Assembly: GCA_003535955.1 (NCBI GenBank)
Contig: DPZM01000110.1
Coordinates: forward strand, 1 to 31,274
Origin: Lachnospiraceae bacterium
GTDB lineage: Bacteria; Bacillota; Clostridia; Lachnospirales; Lachnospiraceae
Direction of reading: 5' to 3'
DNA length: 31,274 nucleotides
The notes below the pieces were generated by a model. It saw only the letters and a list, made by a program, of their open reading frames with translations. It searched no databases and was not told the DNA's origin. This document shows positions 24,482-31,274 of this stretch, in pieces. A program made the translations under genes and the position numbers. Position 1 is the stretch's first letter. Every line of letters begins with the position of its first letter.

Positions 24482-24521
24482 CATGTTGTTTGGGGGATTC
24501 AGGTAAATAGGAGGAAGGGAT

Positions 24522-26123
24522 ATGAAGCTTACTTTTGTAGGTGCGGATCATGAGGTTACCGGAAGCTGCCATTTTCTGGAGGCAAACGGTAAGTACATGA
24601 TGGTTGATTACGGTATGGAACAGGGAGTGAATATTTATGAAAATGTTCCCCTTCCGGTGGACGCAGCCTTGATCGATCATGTTTTTCTTACACATGCCCA
24701 CATAGATCATTCGGGCCTGCTTCCGCTTCTGTATGCAAAGGGATTCAGAGGGCAGATATACGCCACTGATGCGACCTGTGATCTGTGTTCCATAATGCTT
24801 AGGGATTCTGCGCATATCCAGATGTTTGAAGCCGAATGGCATAACAGGAAGGCCAAGAGAAGCAAGGATGTTGAAGAATATGTTCCCCTTTACAATATGC
24901 AGGATGCCGACGGGGCGATAAAATGTCTTGTTCCATGCAGGTATGGGACCATTGTAAAGGTAAATGACAATGTTAAGATAAGGTTTACCGACGTCGGACA
25001 TTTGCTGGGATCGGCAGCCATAGAGGTGTGGATCACAGAGGGGGATGTAACAAGAAAGATAGTTTTCTCGGGAGATGTGGGCAATAATGACCAGCCGCTT
25101 ATCAAGGACCCGGCAACCGTCGATGAGGCTGATTATGTGGTCATAGAATCAACCTACGGCGACCGTCTTCATGAGAAAAGCAAGCTTGATTATGTGGGGG
25201 AGCTTTCTTCGATACTTAAGAAGACGTTTGACAGGGGCGGGAATGTCGTGATACCCTCATTTGCGGTAGGACGTACTCAGGAGATGCTCTATTTCCTCAG
25301 GCAGATCAAGGAAGAAGGTCTGGTAAAGGGCCATGAGAATTTTGAAGTATATATGGACAGTCCCCTTGCGGTTGAGGCAACAGGAGTCTTTAACAAAAAT
25401 ACATATGAGTGCTTCGATGAAGAAGCGATGGAGCTCGTAAATAAGGGTATAAATCCCATATCTTTCCCGGGACTTAACCTGTCGATCACCTCTGATGAAT
25501 CCAAGGCGATAAATTTCGATGATAAACCCAAAGTCATCCTTTCGGCTTCAGGTATGTGCGAGGCCGGCCGTATAAGACATCACCTTAAGCATAACCTTTG
25601 GCGGCCTGAGAGTACAATACTATTTGTGGGATACCAGGCTGTGGGCACGCTTGGGAGGAGCATTGTAGACGGTACAAAAGAGGTCAGGCTCTTTGGTGAG
25701 ACTGTCGAAGTAAGGGCTGAGATCGTCCAGCTTAAGGGAATGTCCGGACATGCGGACAAGGCGGGACTTACTGCCTGGATGAGGGGCTTTAAGAACGATC
25801 CCCTGAAGGTTTTTATAGTGCACGGCCAGGACCAGATATGCGACGAATTTGCCGGCTATCTGAAGGAAGAGTACTCGTTTGATACCTATGCACCCTATTC
25901 GGGAGCCTGCTATGATCTTGCGGCGGATGACTTCGTACACGAGACAGAAGGGATCAGGATCGTTCCCAAAAAGAAGAGGGCGATATCTTCAGTATTCGAG
26001 AGGCTGCTTGCCGCCGGGCAGAGACTGCTTACCGTTATTCAGCATAATGAAGGCGGGGCCAATAAGGATCTTGCCAAGTTCGCCGACCAGATAAACTCCC
26101 TGTGTGATAAATGGGATAGATGA
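24522..26123 (+). CDS. MBL-fold/beta-CASP hydrolase, predicted RNase
   Basis: A 533-residue cytoplasmic protein of the metallo-beta-lactamase/beta-CASP group, whose members process or degrade RNA. Metal ligands appear in FLTHAHIDHSG (His58, His60, Asp62, His63), VGHLLGSA, FSGDVG and the late GMSGHADK. Between them lies the beta-CASP insertion with VIPSFAVGRTQEML, YMDSPLA and SASGMCEAGRIRHHL. VKVFIVHG-like LKVFIVHGQ near the end is standard. No KH domain is seen. The C-terminal 60 residues are charged and helical. AGGAGG precedes ATG 24522. RNase activity is inferred from family; the substrate is unknown. It differs from RNase J in motif spacing, so I do not use rnj names. Confidence 0.88.
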   Translation: MKLTFVGADHEVTGSCHFLEANGKYMMVDYGMEQGVNIYENVPLPVDAALIDHVFLTHAHIDHSGLLPLLYAKGFRGQIYATDATCDLCSIMLRDSAHIQMFEAEWHNRKAKRSKDVEEYVPLYNMQDADGAIKCLVPCRYGTIVKVNDNVKIRFTDVGHLLGSAAIEVWITEGDVTRKIVFSGDVGNNDQPLIKDPATVDEADYVVIESTYGDRLHEKSKLDYVGELSSILKKTFDRGGNVVIPSFAVGRTQEMLYFLRQIKEEGLVKGHENFEVYMDSPLAVEATGVFNKNTYECFDEEAMELVNKGINPISFPGLNLSITSDESKAINFDDKPKVILSASGMCEAGRIRHHLKHNLWRPESTILFVGYQAVGTLGRSIVDGTKEVRLFGETVEVRAEIVQLKGMSGHADKAGLTAWMRGFKNDPLKVFIVHGQDQICDEFAGYLKEEYSFDTYAPYSGACYDLAADDFVHETEGIRIVPKKKRAISSVFERLLAAGQRLLTVIQHNEGGANKDLAKFADQINSLCDKWDR

Positions 26124-26171
26124 GGGGGCATTTCTTTAGGGAGAGTATAGAAAGAGCAGAGGTAAAGCAAT

Positions 26172-27017
26172 ATGAGCTACGCAGATAAAGTATTCATTGA
26201 TATGTGCAGGGACATCCTGGAAAACGGATGTTCAACGGAAGGCGAGAAGGTGCGCCCCAAATGGGAGGATGGATCGAGCGCTTACACGATCAAGAAATTC
26301 GGTGTTGTTAACAGATACGATCTTAGCAGGGAATTCCCGATCATAACATTGAGAAAGACAGCCCTTAAGAGCGCGACGGATGAGCTTTTGTGGATATGGC
26401 AGAAAAAGTCAAACAGGGTATCCGAACTGAGCTCACATATTTGGGATGCGTGGGCCGATGAAAACGGAACTATAGGCAAGGCTTACGGATATCAGCTGGG
26501 TGTTAAGCACAAGTATAAGGAAGGTATGATGGACCAGGTGGACAGGGTGATTTATGACCTTAAGAACAACCCCTTTTCCCGCCGGATCATGACAAATATC
26601 TATGTGCATCAGGACCTTTCGGAGATGATGCTGTACCCCTGCGCTTACAGTATGACCTTTAATGTGACCCAGAGGAAGGGCGAGGACAGGCTCACTCTTA
26701 ACGCGATACTTAACCAGAGGTCGCAGGATGTCCTCACGGCCAACAATTGGAATGTGGTTCAGTATGCGGTACTTGTGCACATGCTGGCACAGGTATGTGA
26801 TATGCATGTCGGAGAATTTGTCCATGTCATTGCGGATGCCCACATTTATGACAGGCATGTGGACCTTGTAAAGGAGCTTATATCAAGGCCTGTTTATGAG
26901 GCGCCGACATTCTGGCTTAACCCTGATGTGAAGAACTTCTACGATTTTACCAAGGATGATGTAAGAGTGGACGGATATAAGTTCGGAGAGCAGATAACCA
27001 TCCCCGTTGCTGTATGA
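26172..27017 (+). CDS. thyA: Thymidylate synthase, divergent clostridial type
   Basis: The 281-residue enzyme methylates dUMP to dTMP with methylene-tetrahydrofolate. Family marks are FPIITLRKTALKSATDELLWIW near the start, the nucleophile Cys157 in LYPCAYSMTF, the dUMP phosphate-binding NQRSQDVLTANNWNVVQYA, and HVIADAHIYDRHVDL. The usual PCH is PCA here, so the His after the nucleophile is replaced by Ala158, and LGxPFN is replaced by TANNWN. The protein is otherwise complete. It lies 48 bases after the MBL gene and 43 bases before folA, forming the usual thyA-folA pair that makes dTMP and recycles dihydrofolate. Confidence 0.93.
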   Translation: MSYADKVFIDMCRDILENGCSTEGEKVRPKWEDGSSAYTIKKFGVVNRYDLSREFPIITLRKTALKSATDELLWIWQKKSNRVSELSSHIWDAWADENGTIGKAYGYQLGVKHKYKEGMMDQVDRVIYDLKNNPFSRRIMTNIYVHQDLSEMMLYPCAYSMTFNVTQRKGEDRLTLNAILNQRSQDVLTANNWNVVQYAVLVHMLAQVCDMHVGEFVHVIADAHIYDRHVDLVKELISRPVYEAPTFWLNPDVKNFYDFTKDDVRVDGYKFGEQITIPVAV

Positions 27018-27060
27018 AGTAACAAAGGGCCAATACATTTGGGAAGAAAGTGAGTGAAAT

Positions 27061-27555
27061 ATGAAAGCAGTAGTAGCGGTAGACAGAAACTGGGCCATTG
27101 GCTGCAAGGGAAAGCTGCTTGTGAGCATTCCGAACGACCATAAGAATTTCAGGGAGCTTACAACCGGCAAGGTGGTGGTTCTTGGCAGGAAAACCCTGGA
27201 GACCTTCCCGCAGGGACTTCCCCTTAAAAACCGCACAAACATAATACTGTCAAGAGATCCGGCCTACCAGGTTAAGGATGCCCTGACGGTTCATTCGGTG
27301 GATGAACTCATGGAGGCGGTTGCAGGTTTTAACACGGATGATGTTTTTATAATCGGAGGTGACAGTATATACAGGCAGCTGCTTGATAAATGCAGTGAGG
27401 CTATAGTTACCTTCATAAACCATAAGTACGAGGCTGATGCCTACTTCCCGAATCTTGATGAGGATCCCGAATGGGAACTTGCCTCAGAGAGCGAAGAAAT
27501 GACATATTTCGATCTTGATTATACGTTCCGTACGTATAAAAAGAGAATCCGGTGA
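27061..27555 (+). CDS. folA: Dihydrofolate reductase
   Basis: A 164-residue enzyme reducing dihydrofolate to tetrahydrofolate with NADPH. MKAVVAVDRNWAIGCKGKLL is the classic N-terminus, SIPNDHKNFRELTTGKVVVLGRKTLETFP carries the substrate Asp and the NADPH-binding GRKT, and VFIIGGDSIYRQLL is the second nucleotide motif. DYTFRTYKK closes the beta sheet. It follows thyA, whose reaction produces dihydrofolate. Its last codons form one arm of the terminator hairpin, and the stop codon lies in the loop. Confidence 0.95.
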   Translation: MKAVVAVDRNWAIGCKGKLLVSIPNDHKNFRELTTGKVVVLGRKTLETFPQGLPLKNRTNIILSRDPAYQVKDALTVHSVDELMEAVAGFNTDDVFIIGGDSIYRQLLDKCSEAIVTFINHKYEADAYFPNLDEDPEWELASESEEMTYFDLDYTFRTYKKRIR

Positions 27556-27580
27556 TCGCGCCGGATTCTCTTCTTTTCGA
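27541..27580. terminator. Bidirectional terminator between folA and the convergent GGDEF gene
   Basis: AAGAGAATCCGG (27541-27552) pairs perfectly with CCGGATTCTCTT (27561-27572) around an 8-base loop. Plus-strand tail: CTTTTC, then AT-rich. On the minus strand the stem runs into CTTTTTATA. The loop begins with the folA stop TGA, so the 5' arm is coding. Confidence 0.85.
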
Positions 27581-27589
27581 TTGTATTTT

Positions 27590-28681
27590 CTAATATATGA
27601 TCCTGTTTCTTCCTTCGGCCTTACCCTGATAGAGCTTATTGTCGGCGTGCTCGATCGTCTTGGATATTCCTACGCTGTCATCGAATTCTTCAAGTCCGAA
27701 GGTCATTGTAACGTTGAAGACATATTCCTTGTAACGGAATGTGTTCTTCTCTATCTGGTACTTGAGCTTGGTCAGTTGCTCGTATGCATAATCACCGTTG
27801 CTGTGTTCAAAGGAGAAAAGGAATTCCTCACCGCCCCATCTCGATATCCTTCCCTTATCCTTCATGAAGTCCTGGAATATTTTACTTAGTTCGACAAGTA
27901 CGTAATCACCGGCATCATGTCCGTAAGTATCATTAACCCTCTTGAAGAAGTCAATGTCGGAAAGGGCCAGGGATAACATACCCTCATTGGAAGCGTTGGC
28001 TATATAACGTTCAAGATGCTCCATCATACCACGCCTGTTGGTAAGCTGGGTAAGAGGATCCATTGTTGCCAGTTTCTCAAGCTTCTTGGCATATTTGAGG
28101 ATCTTGTGCTCGCTTGATGCAAATTTAAGATAGTAGAAACCTGTTATTGTGATAAAGGTTACGGACAAGTAGACGGTGTTCGTAAGGAGGAGGGCAAGAT
28201 CCTGCCCCTTGGTGAACTCAATCATCTTGCTGAGGTATTCAAGATAGATCCATACGCCTATGACCACTAAAGATATAATGGCTGACGATACATATTTAAT
28301 GGCCGGATTGTCATCTGTTTTATAGCAGTACAGAAGAATAAGGGTATATAAGGAAAACTGGAATCCGACAGTAGGACCTATGGCAAAAGAATAGGTCAGC
28401 ATCGCGATTATCATAACCAGCGAATAGACATATACACAGAGTGAAGAATGCCCCCAATAGGTCATCCACATAACAAAGCTGTAGAACACCATAAAAGTGA
28501 TGGCCCACTGGAACAGATTGCTTCCGAGAGAGATAAGGGAGATGAAAGTCATGGTAAGGTTAAAAGCGAAGTTTATAAGACAAAGCATGCGAAGAAGGAC
28601 AGCCAGATCCTTGAGTTCATTTTCTGCTGCCACATCTTTGAAAAGTATGTCTTTTATCTTTTGAAATACCGGTACCGACAT
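27590..28681 (-). CDS. Membrane GGDEF protein, predicted diguanylate cyclase
   Basis: A 363-residue protein that would make cyclic-di-GMP. Six or so hydrophobic segments fill about 35-195. A short linker leads to the GGDEF domain, beginning TDPLTQLTNRRGM, with SDIDFFKRVNDTYGHDAGD as the metal- and substrate-binding region and an intact GGEEF signature at 283-287 (SRWGGEEF). No RxxD inhibitory site precedes it. HADNKLYQGKAEGRNRI is the normal C-terminus. I chose ATG 28681, just after GAGGGG, over an upstream in-frame ATG at 28723 that lies almost at the predicted transcript start. No EAL or sensor domain of known type is seen. It is convergent with folA and divergent from ilvE. Confidence 0.9.
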   Translation of the reverse strand: MSVPVFQKIKDILFKDVAAENELKDLAVLLRMLCLINFAFNLTMTFISLISLGSNLFQWAITFMVFYSFVMWMTYWGHSSLCVYVYSLVMIIAMLTYSFAIGPTVGFQFSLYTLILLYCYKTDDNPAIKYVSSAIISLVVIGVWIYLEYLSKMIEFTKGQDLALLLTNTVYLSVTFITITGFYYLKFASSEHKILKYAKKLEKLATMDPLTQLTNRRGMMEHLERYIANASNEGMLSLALSDIDFFKRVNDTYGHDAGDYVLVELSKIFQDFMKDKGRISRWGGEEFLFSFEHSNGDYAYEQLTKLKYQIEKNTFRYKEYVFNVTMTFGLEEFDDSVGISKTIEHADNKLYQGKAEGRNRIIY

Positions 28682-28732
28682 GTTCCCCTCTCGTCGAGTC
28701 ACATAACAAGCATAATAACACATGTTTATTTG

Positions 28733-28761
28733 AGTATATCACATACATGTAATGCTTGCAA
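28733..28761 (-). promoter_or_regulatory. Promoter for the GGDEF gene, sharing its -35 with ilvE
   Basis: Minus strand: TTGCAA (28761-28756), 17 bases, TATACT (28738-28733), with TG one base before the -10 (extended). The expected start is near 28726, leaving a leader of about 45 bases. Confidence 0.55.
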
Positions 28762-28784
28762 GAAAAGACAATATCGTATATATT
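28756..28784 (+). promoter_or_regulatory. Promoter for ilvE, sharing its -35 with the divergent GGDEF gene
   Basis: TTGCAA (28756-28761), 17 bases, TATATT (28779-28784). The -35 hexamer is self-complementary and is also correctly spaced from the minus-strand -10. The expected start is near 28791, 36 bases before the ilvE ATG. Confidence 0.55.
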
Positions 28785-28826
28785 ATTTTAATGAATGTAT
28801 TATAACCAGAAGGAGATGAGTATAAT

Positions 28827-29858
28827 ATGGAGAAGAAAAATATCGATTGGGCCAACCTCGGGTTCGGATATATACCTACCGATGTAAGGTATGTTTCCAA
28901 CTACGACGGTAAGGCATGGGACGAGGGCGTTCTTACGGCCGACGCAAATGTTACCATCAGCGAGTGTGCCGGAGTCCTTCAGTATGCCCAGACCTGTTTT
29001 GAGGGTCTTAAGGCTTACACGACAAAGGATGGCCGTATCGTAACTTTCCGTCCTGACTTAAATGCCGAGAGAATGATGGACACATGCGAAAGGCTTAAAA
29101 TGCCCGTGTTCCCCAAGGAGAGGTTTTTAGAGGCTGTTGATAAGGTCGTTGCCGGAAATGCGGCTTTCGTGCCTCCGTTCGGATCGGGTGCCACATTATA
29201 CTTAAGACCATATATGTTTGCCAGTTCACCGGTTATCGGTGTTAAGCCGGCTGAGGAATATCAGTTCAGGCTCTTTGTTACACCTGTGGGCCCTTACTTC
29301 AAGGGCGGTGCCAAGCCCATATCGATAAGGGTATGCGATTACGACCGTGCGGCACCTCACGGAACAGGTCATATCAAGGCCGGACTTAACTATGCGATGA
29401 GTCTTTATCCTATTGTGGAAGCTCATGAGCAGGGCTTTGATGAGAATATGTATCTTGATGCTGCCACAAGGACCAAGGTGGAGGAAACGGGCGGTGCCAA
29501 CTTCATGTTCATCACTAAGGACAATAAGTTTGTAACACCCAAGTCGGGATCGATACTTCCTTCGATCACCCGCCGTTCACTCATGGTTGTTGCCAAAGAG
29601 TATCTGGGACTTGAGGTTGAGGAGAGAGAGGTCTTCTTCGATGAGGTCAAGGACTTTGCGGAGTGCGGCCTGTGCGGTACTGCAGCCGTTATATCTCCTG
29701 TCGGCAAGATAAACGATCACGGTAAAGAGATATGTTTCCCTTCGGGCATGGATGAAATGGGACCTGTTACGAAGAAGCTTTATGACACTCTTACCGGTAT
29801 CCAGATGGGAACGATCGATGCACCTGAAGGCTGGATAAGAGAAATAAAGGTTGACTGA
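28827..29858 (+). CDS. ilvE: Branched-chain amino-acid aminotransferase
   Basis: This 343-residue PLP enzyme transfers amino groups between glutamate and the 2-oxoacids of leucine, isoleucine and valine. YAQTCFEGLKAYTTKDGRIVTFRPDLNAERM is the class IV aminotransferase N-terminal signature. HIKAGLNYAMSL holds PLP-binding Lys184. EETGGANFMFI and ECGLCGTAAVISPVGKI are further family marks. The size suits the long type found in Clostridia and eukaryotes. AGGAG is 11 bases before ATG 28827. It is transcribed away from the GGDEF gene. The oxidoreductase gene downstream acts on 2-oxoacids of the kind aminotransferases produce, so the pair may work in amino-acid fermentation or synthesis. Confidence 0.95.
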   Translation: MEKKNIDWANLGFGYIPTDVRYVSNYDGKAWDEGVLTADANVTISECAGVLQYAQTCFEGLKAYTTKDGRIVTFRPDLNAERMMDTCERLKMPVFPKERFLEAVDKVVAGNAAFVPPFGSGATLYLRPYMFASSPVIGVKPAEEYQFRLFVTPVGPYFKGGAKPISIRVCDYDRAAPHGTGHIKAGLNYAMSLYPIVEAHEQGFDENMYLDAATRTKVEETGGANFMFITKDNKFVTPKSGSILPSITRRSLMVVAKEYLGLEVEEREVFFDEVKDFAECGLCGTAAVISPVGKINDHGKEICFPSGMDEMGPVTKKLYDTLTGIQMGTIDAPEGWIREIKVD

Positions 29859-29888
29859 AATATCAAATATGAAATAAAAGAAAGCTTT

Positions 29889-29920
29889 AGTAGGAGGAGC
29901 GGAAGCTCCTCTTTACTTTG
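29889..29920 (+). terminator. Hairpin with GGAA loop between ilvE and iorA, possible weak terminator
   Basis: GAGGAGC (29894-29900) pairs with GCTCCTC (29905-29911) around a GGAA tetraloop, and AGTA/TACT extends the stem past one bulge. It is followed only by TTGG, so termination would be weak. It could instead stabilise the ilvE end or tune iorA expression. Confidence 0.5.
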
Positions 29921-29934
29921 GAAGGAGTATTGCA

Positions 29935-31274
29935 ATGGATGATAGGAAGGTTATGATGCTTGGAAACGAGGCCATAGCCCGTGGAGCTTATGAAGCCGGC
30001 GTAAAGGTATCGGCAGCATATCCGGGGACGCCGAGTACGGAGATCAGTGAGAACATCGTTAAGTACAAGGACGAACTCTACTGTGAGTGGTCGCCCAATG
30101 AGAAGGTAGCCATGGAGGTTGCGATAGGTGCATCATATGCAGGCACCCGTTCTTTGGTGTCCATGAAGCACGTGGGTGTCAATGTTGCGGCAGACCCTTT
30201 GTATACCGTGTCGTATACAGGAGTTTTGGGCGGACTTGTACTTGTTGCGGCCGATGATCCCGGAATGTACAGTTCACAGAACGAGCAGGATTCAAGGATG
30301 GTTGCCCGCGCGGCTCAGGTTCCGGTCATTGAACCTTCGGACTCTCAGGAAGCCAAGGATTATATTAAATTTGCATATGAGATGAGCGAGAAATATGATA
30401 CTCCTGTCATCTTCCGTACGACAACCAGGCTGTCTCATTCCCAGGGGCTTGTGACCCTGGAAGACCGTCTTGATATAGAAGATAAGCCTTATGAACGCAA
30501 TGTCCTGAAGAACTGCATGATGCCGGCCAATGCCAAGAAGCGTCATCTTGTTGTTGAGGAGCGTGAGAAGAGGCTTATTGAAGATTCGTGTGACTTTCCC
30601 ATCAACAGGGTTGAGATGAATGATACTAAGATCGGTGTCATCACATGCGGCATTCCCTATCAGTATGTAAAGGAAGCACTGCCTGATGCATCGGTTCTCA
30701 AGCTGGGTCTTGTAAATCCGCTTCCCAGGAAGCTTATTGAGGACTTTGCCGGGAAGGTAGATACTTTATACATATTTGAGGAGCTGGATCCTCTTATCGA
30801 GACCCAGGTAAAGTCATGGGGGATAAAGTGCATCGGTAAGGAGATATTCACCATACAGGGCGAATACAGTGCCAATCTCCTGAGAAAGGCAGTCCTTAAA
30901 CAGGACCTCGACCTTAAGGAAGAGGCAAGCGTTCCGGGCCGTCCTCCCATCCTGTGTCCCGGTTGTCCCCACAGGGCCGCTTTTACCGTCCTTGGCAAGC
31001 TCAAGATACATGCGGCCGGAGATATAGGCTGTTATACATTGGGAGCCGTACCGCCACTGTCTGTGATAGATACAACTGTCTGCATGGGTTCATCCATTTC
31101 CACACTGCACGGAATGGAAAAGGCAAAGGGTAAGGATTATATCAAGAACTGGGTAGCGGTCATAGGTGATTCGACCTTTATGCATACGGGAGTTAATTCC
31201 CTTATGAACATGGTATACAATCAGGGGACCGGAACCGTCATGATACTTGACAATTCAACCACCGGAATGACCGG
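29935..31274 (+). CDS. iorA: Indolepyruvate:ferredoxin oxidoreductase, alpha subunit (3' end outside window)
   Basis: The first 446 residues of the alpha subunit are present, of an expected 580-600. The enzyme oxidatively decarboxylates aryl pyruvates to acyl-CoA and reduces ferredoxin. AAYPGTPSTEISE, SPNEKVAMEVAIGASYAG and SMKHVGVNVAADPL form the N-terminal pyrimidine-binding domain. IGVITCGI begins the transketolase C-like domain. CPGCPHRAAF, GDIGCYTLG and GDSTFMHTGVNSLMN are the thiamine-diphosphate domain, cut at the window edge. AAGGAG is 8 bases before ATG 29935. The beta subunit iorB normally follows but would lie outside. The gene follows ilvE by 76 bases. Confidence 0.92.
   Translation, partial: MDDRKVMMLGNEAIARGAYEAGVKVSAAYPGTPSTEISENIVKYKDELYCEWSPNEKVAMEVAIGASYAGTRSLVSMKHVGVNVAADPLYTVSYTGVLGGLVLVAADDPGMYSSQNEQDSRMVARAAQVPVIEPSDSQEAKDYIKFAYEMSEKYDTPVIFRTTTRLSHSQGLVTLEDRLDIEDKPYERNVLKNCMMPANAKKRHLVVEEREKRLIEDSCDFPINRVEMNDTKIGVITCGIPYQYVKEALPDASVLKLGLVNPLPRKLIEDFAGKVDTLYIFEELDPLIETQVKSWGIKCIGKEIFTIQGEYSANLLRKAVLKQDLDLKEEASVPGRPPILCPGCPHRAAFTVLGKLKIHAAGDIGCYTLGAVPPLSVIDTTVCMGSSISTLHGMEKAKGKDYIKNWVAVIGDSTFMHTGVNSLMNMVYNQGTGTVMILDNSTTGMT

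Noticed and set aside
23360..24484. Long open frame on the minus strand opposite the amidase gene
   Set aside because: It is antisense to a gene with complete catalytic motifs. Its Phe/Leu-rich stretch is simply the complement of the Glu/Lys coiled-coil codons, and it has no recognisable family or ribosome site.

Overview
The window looks like chromosomal DNA of an anaerobic, low-to-moderate GC Firmicute, most likely a Lachnospiraceae species (Butyrivibrio/Roseburia-type). This rests on family composition: DUF1653 and DUF4358 proteins, a GerMN lipoprotein beside comEC, an MBOAT/DHHW surface-acylation pair, a divergent clostridial-type ThyA, and an indolepyruvate:ferredoxin oxidoreductase. Strong AGGAGG-type ribosome sites and TATAAT promoters fit. 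I saw no rRNA, tRNA, CRISPR array, prophage or transposase gene. All genes read forward except two cyclic-di-GMP genes.

Layout. 1-291: tail of an ABC-transporter sugar-binding protein. 386-3990: HtrA-type membrane protease followed by a pseudokinase protein with two FHA domains. 4073-10379: a tight five-gene run of ComEA-like lipoprotein, OmpR-type response regulator, histidine kinase, GerMN lipoprotein and ComEC. 10500-14088: sugar O-acetyltransferase, SAM methyltransferase, DNA polymerase III delta (holA), DUF1653 protein. 14130-16467: family 2 glycosyltransferase, then glyA with a strong terminator that resembles a REP palindrome. 16532-20686: surface-polymer acylation cassette of MBOAT acyltransferase, DHHW protein, membrane-anchored SGNH hydrolase and DUF4358 lipoprotein. 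20687-21233: a 547-base gap containing a consensus promoter and an apparently structured non-coding RNA. 21234-22970 (minus): GGDEF-EAL protein. 23096-27555: membrane-tethered amidase, MBL/beta-CASP hydrolase, thymidylate synthase, dihydrofolate reductase. 27590-28681 (minus): membrane GGDEF protein. 28827 to the end: ilvE and the start of iorA.

How genes work together. The 4-10 kb block links DNA-uptake proteins to a sensor-regulator pair. glyA, thyA and folA together serve one-carbon and thymidylate metabolism. ilvE and iorA connect amino-acid transamination to 2-oxoacid oxidation. The 16.5-20.7 kb block probably decorates an extracellular polymer with acyl groups.

Most notable: (1) the stand-alone structured RNA near 20.84-21.19 kb, with a perfect sigma-A promoter and a 9-bp closing helix; (2) several genes whose start ATG lies exactly six bases after an extended -10 box, predicting leaderless mRNAs; (3) the HtrA-pseudokinase/FHA pair; (4) a two-component system embedded between comEA and comEC. 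All identifications come from reading the sequence; no database search was run.
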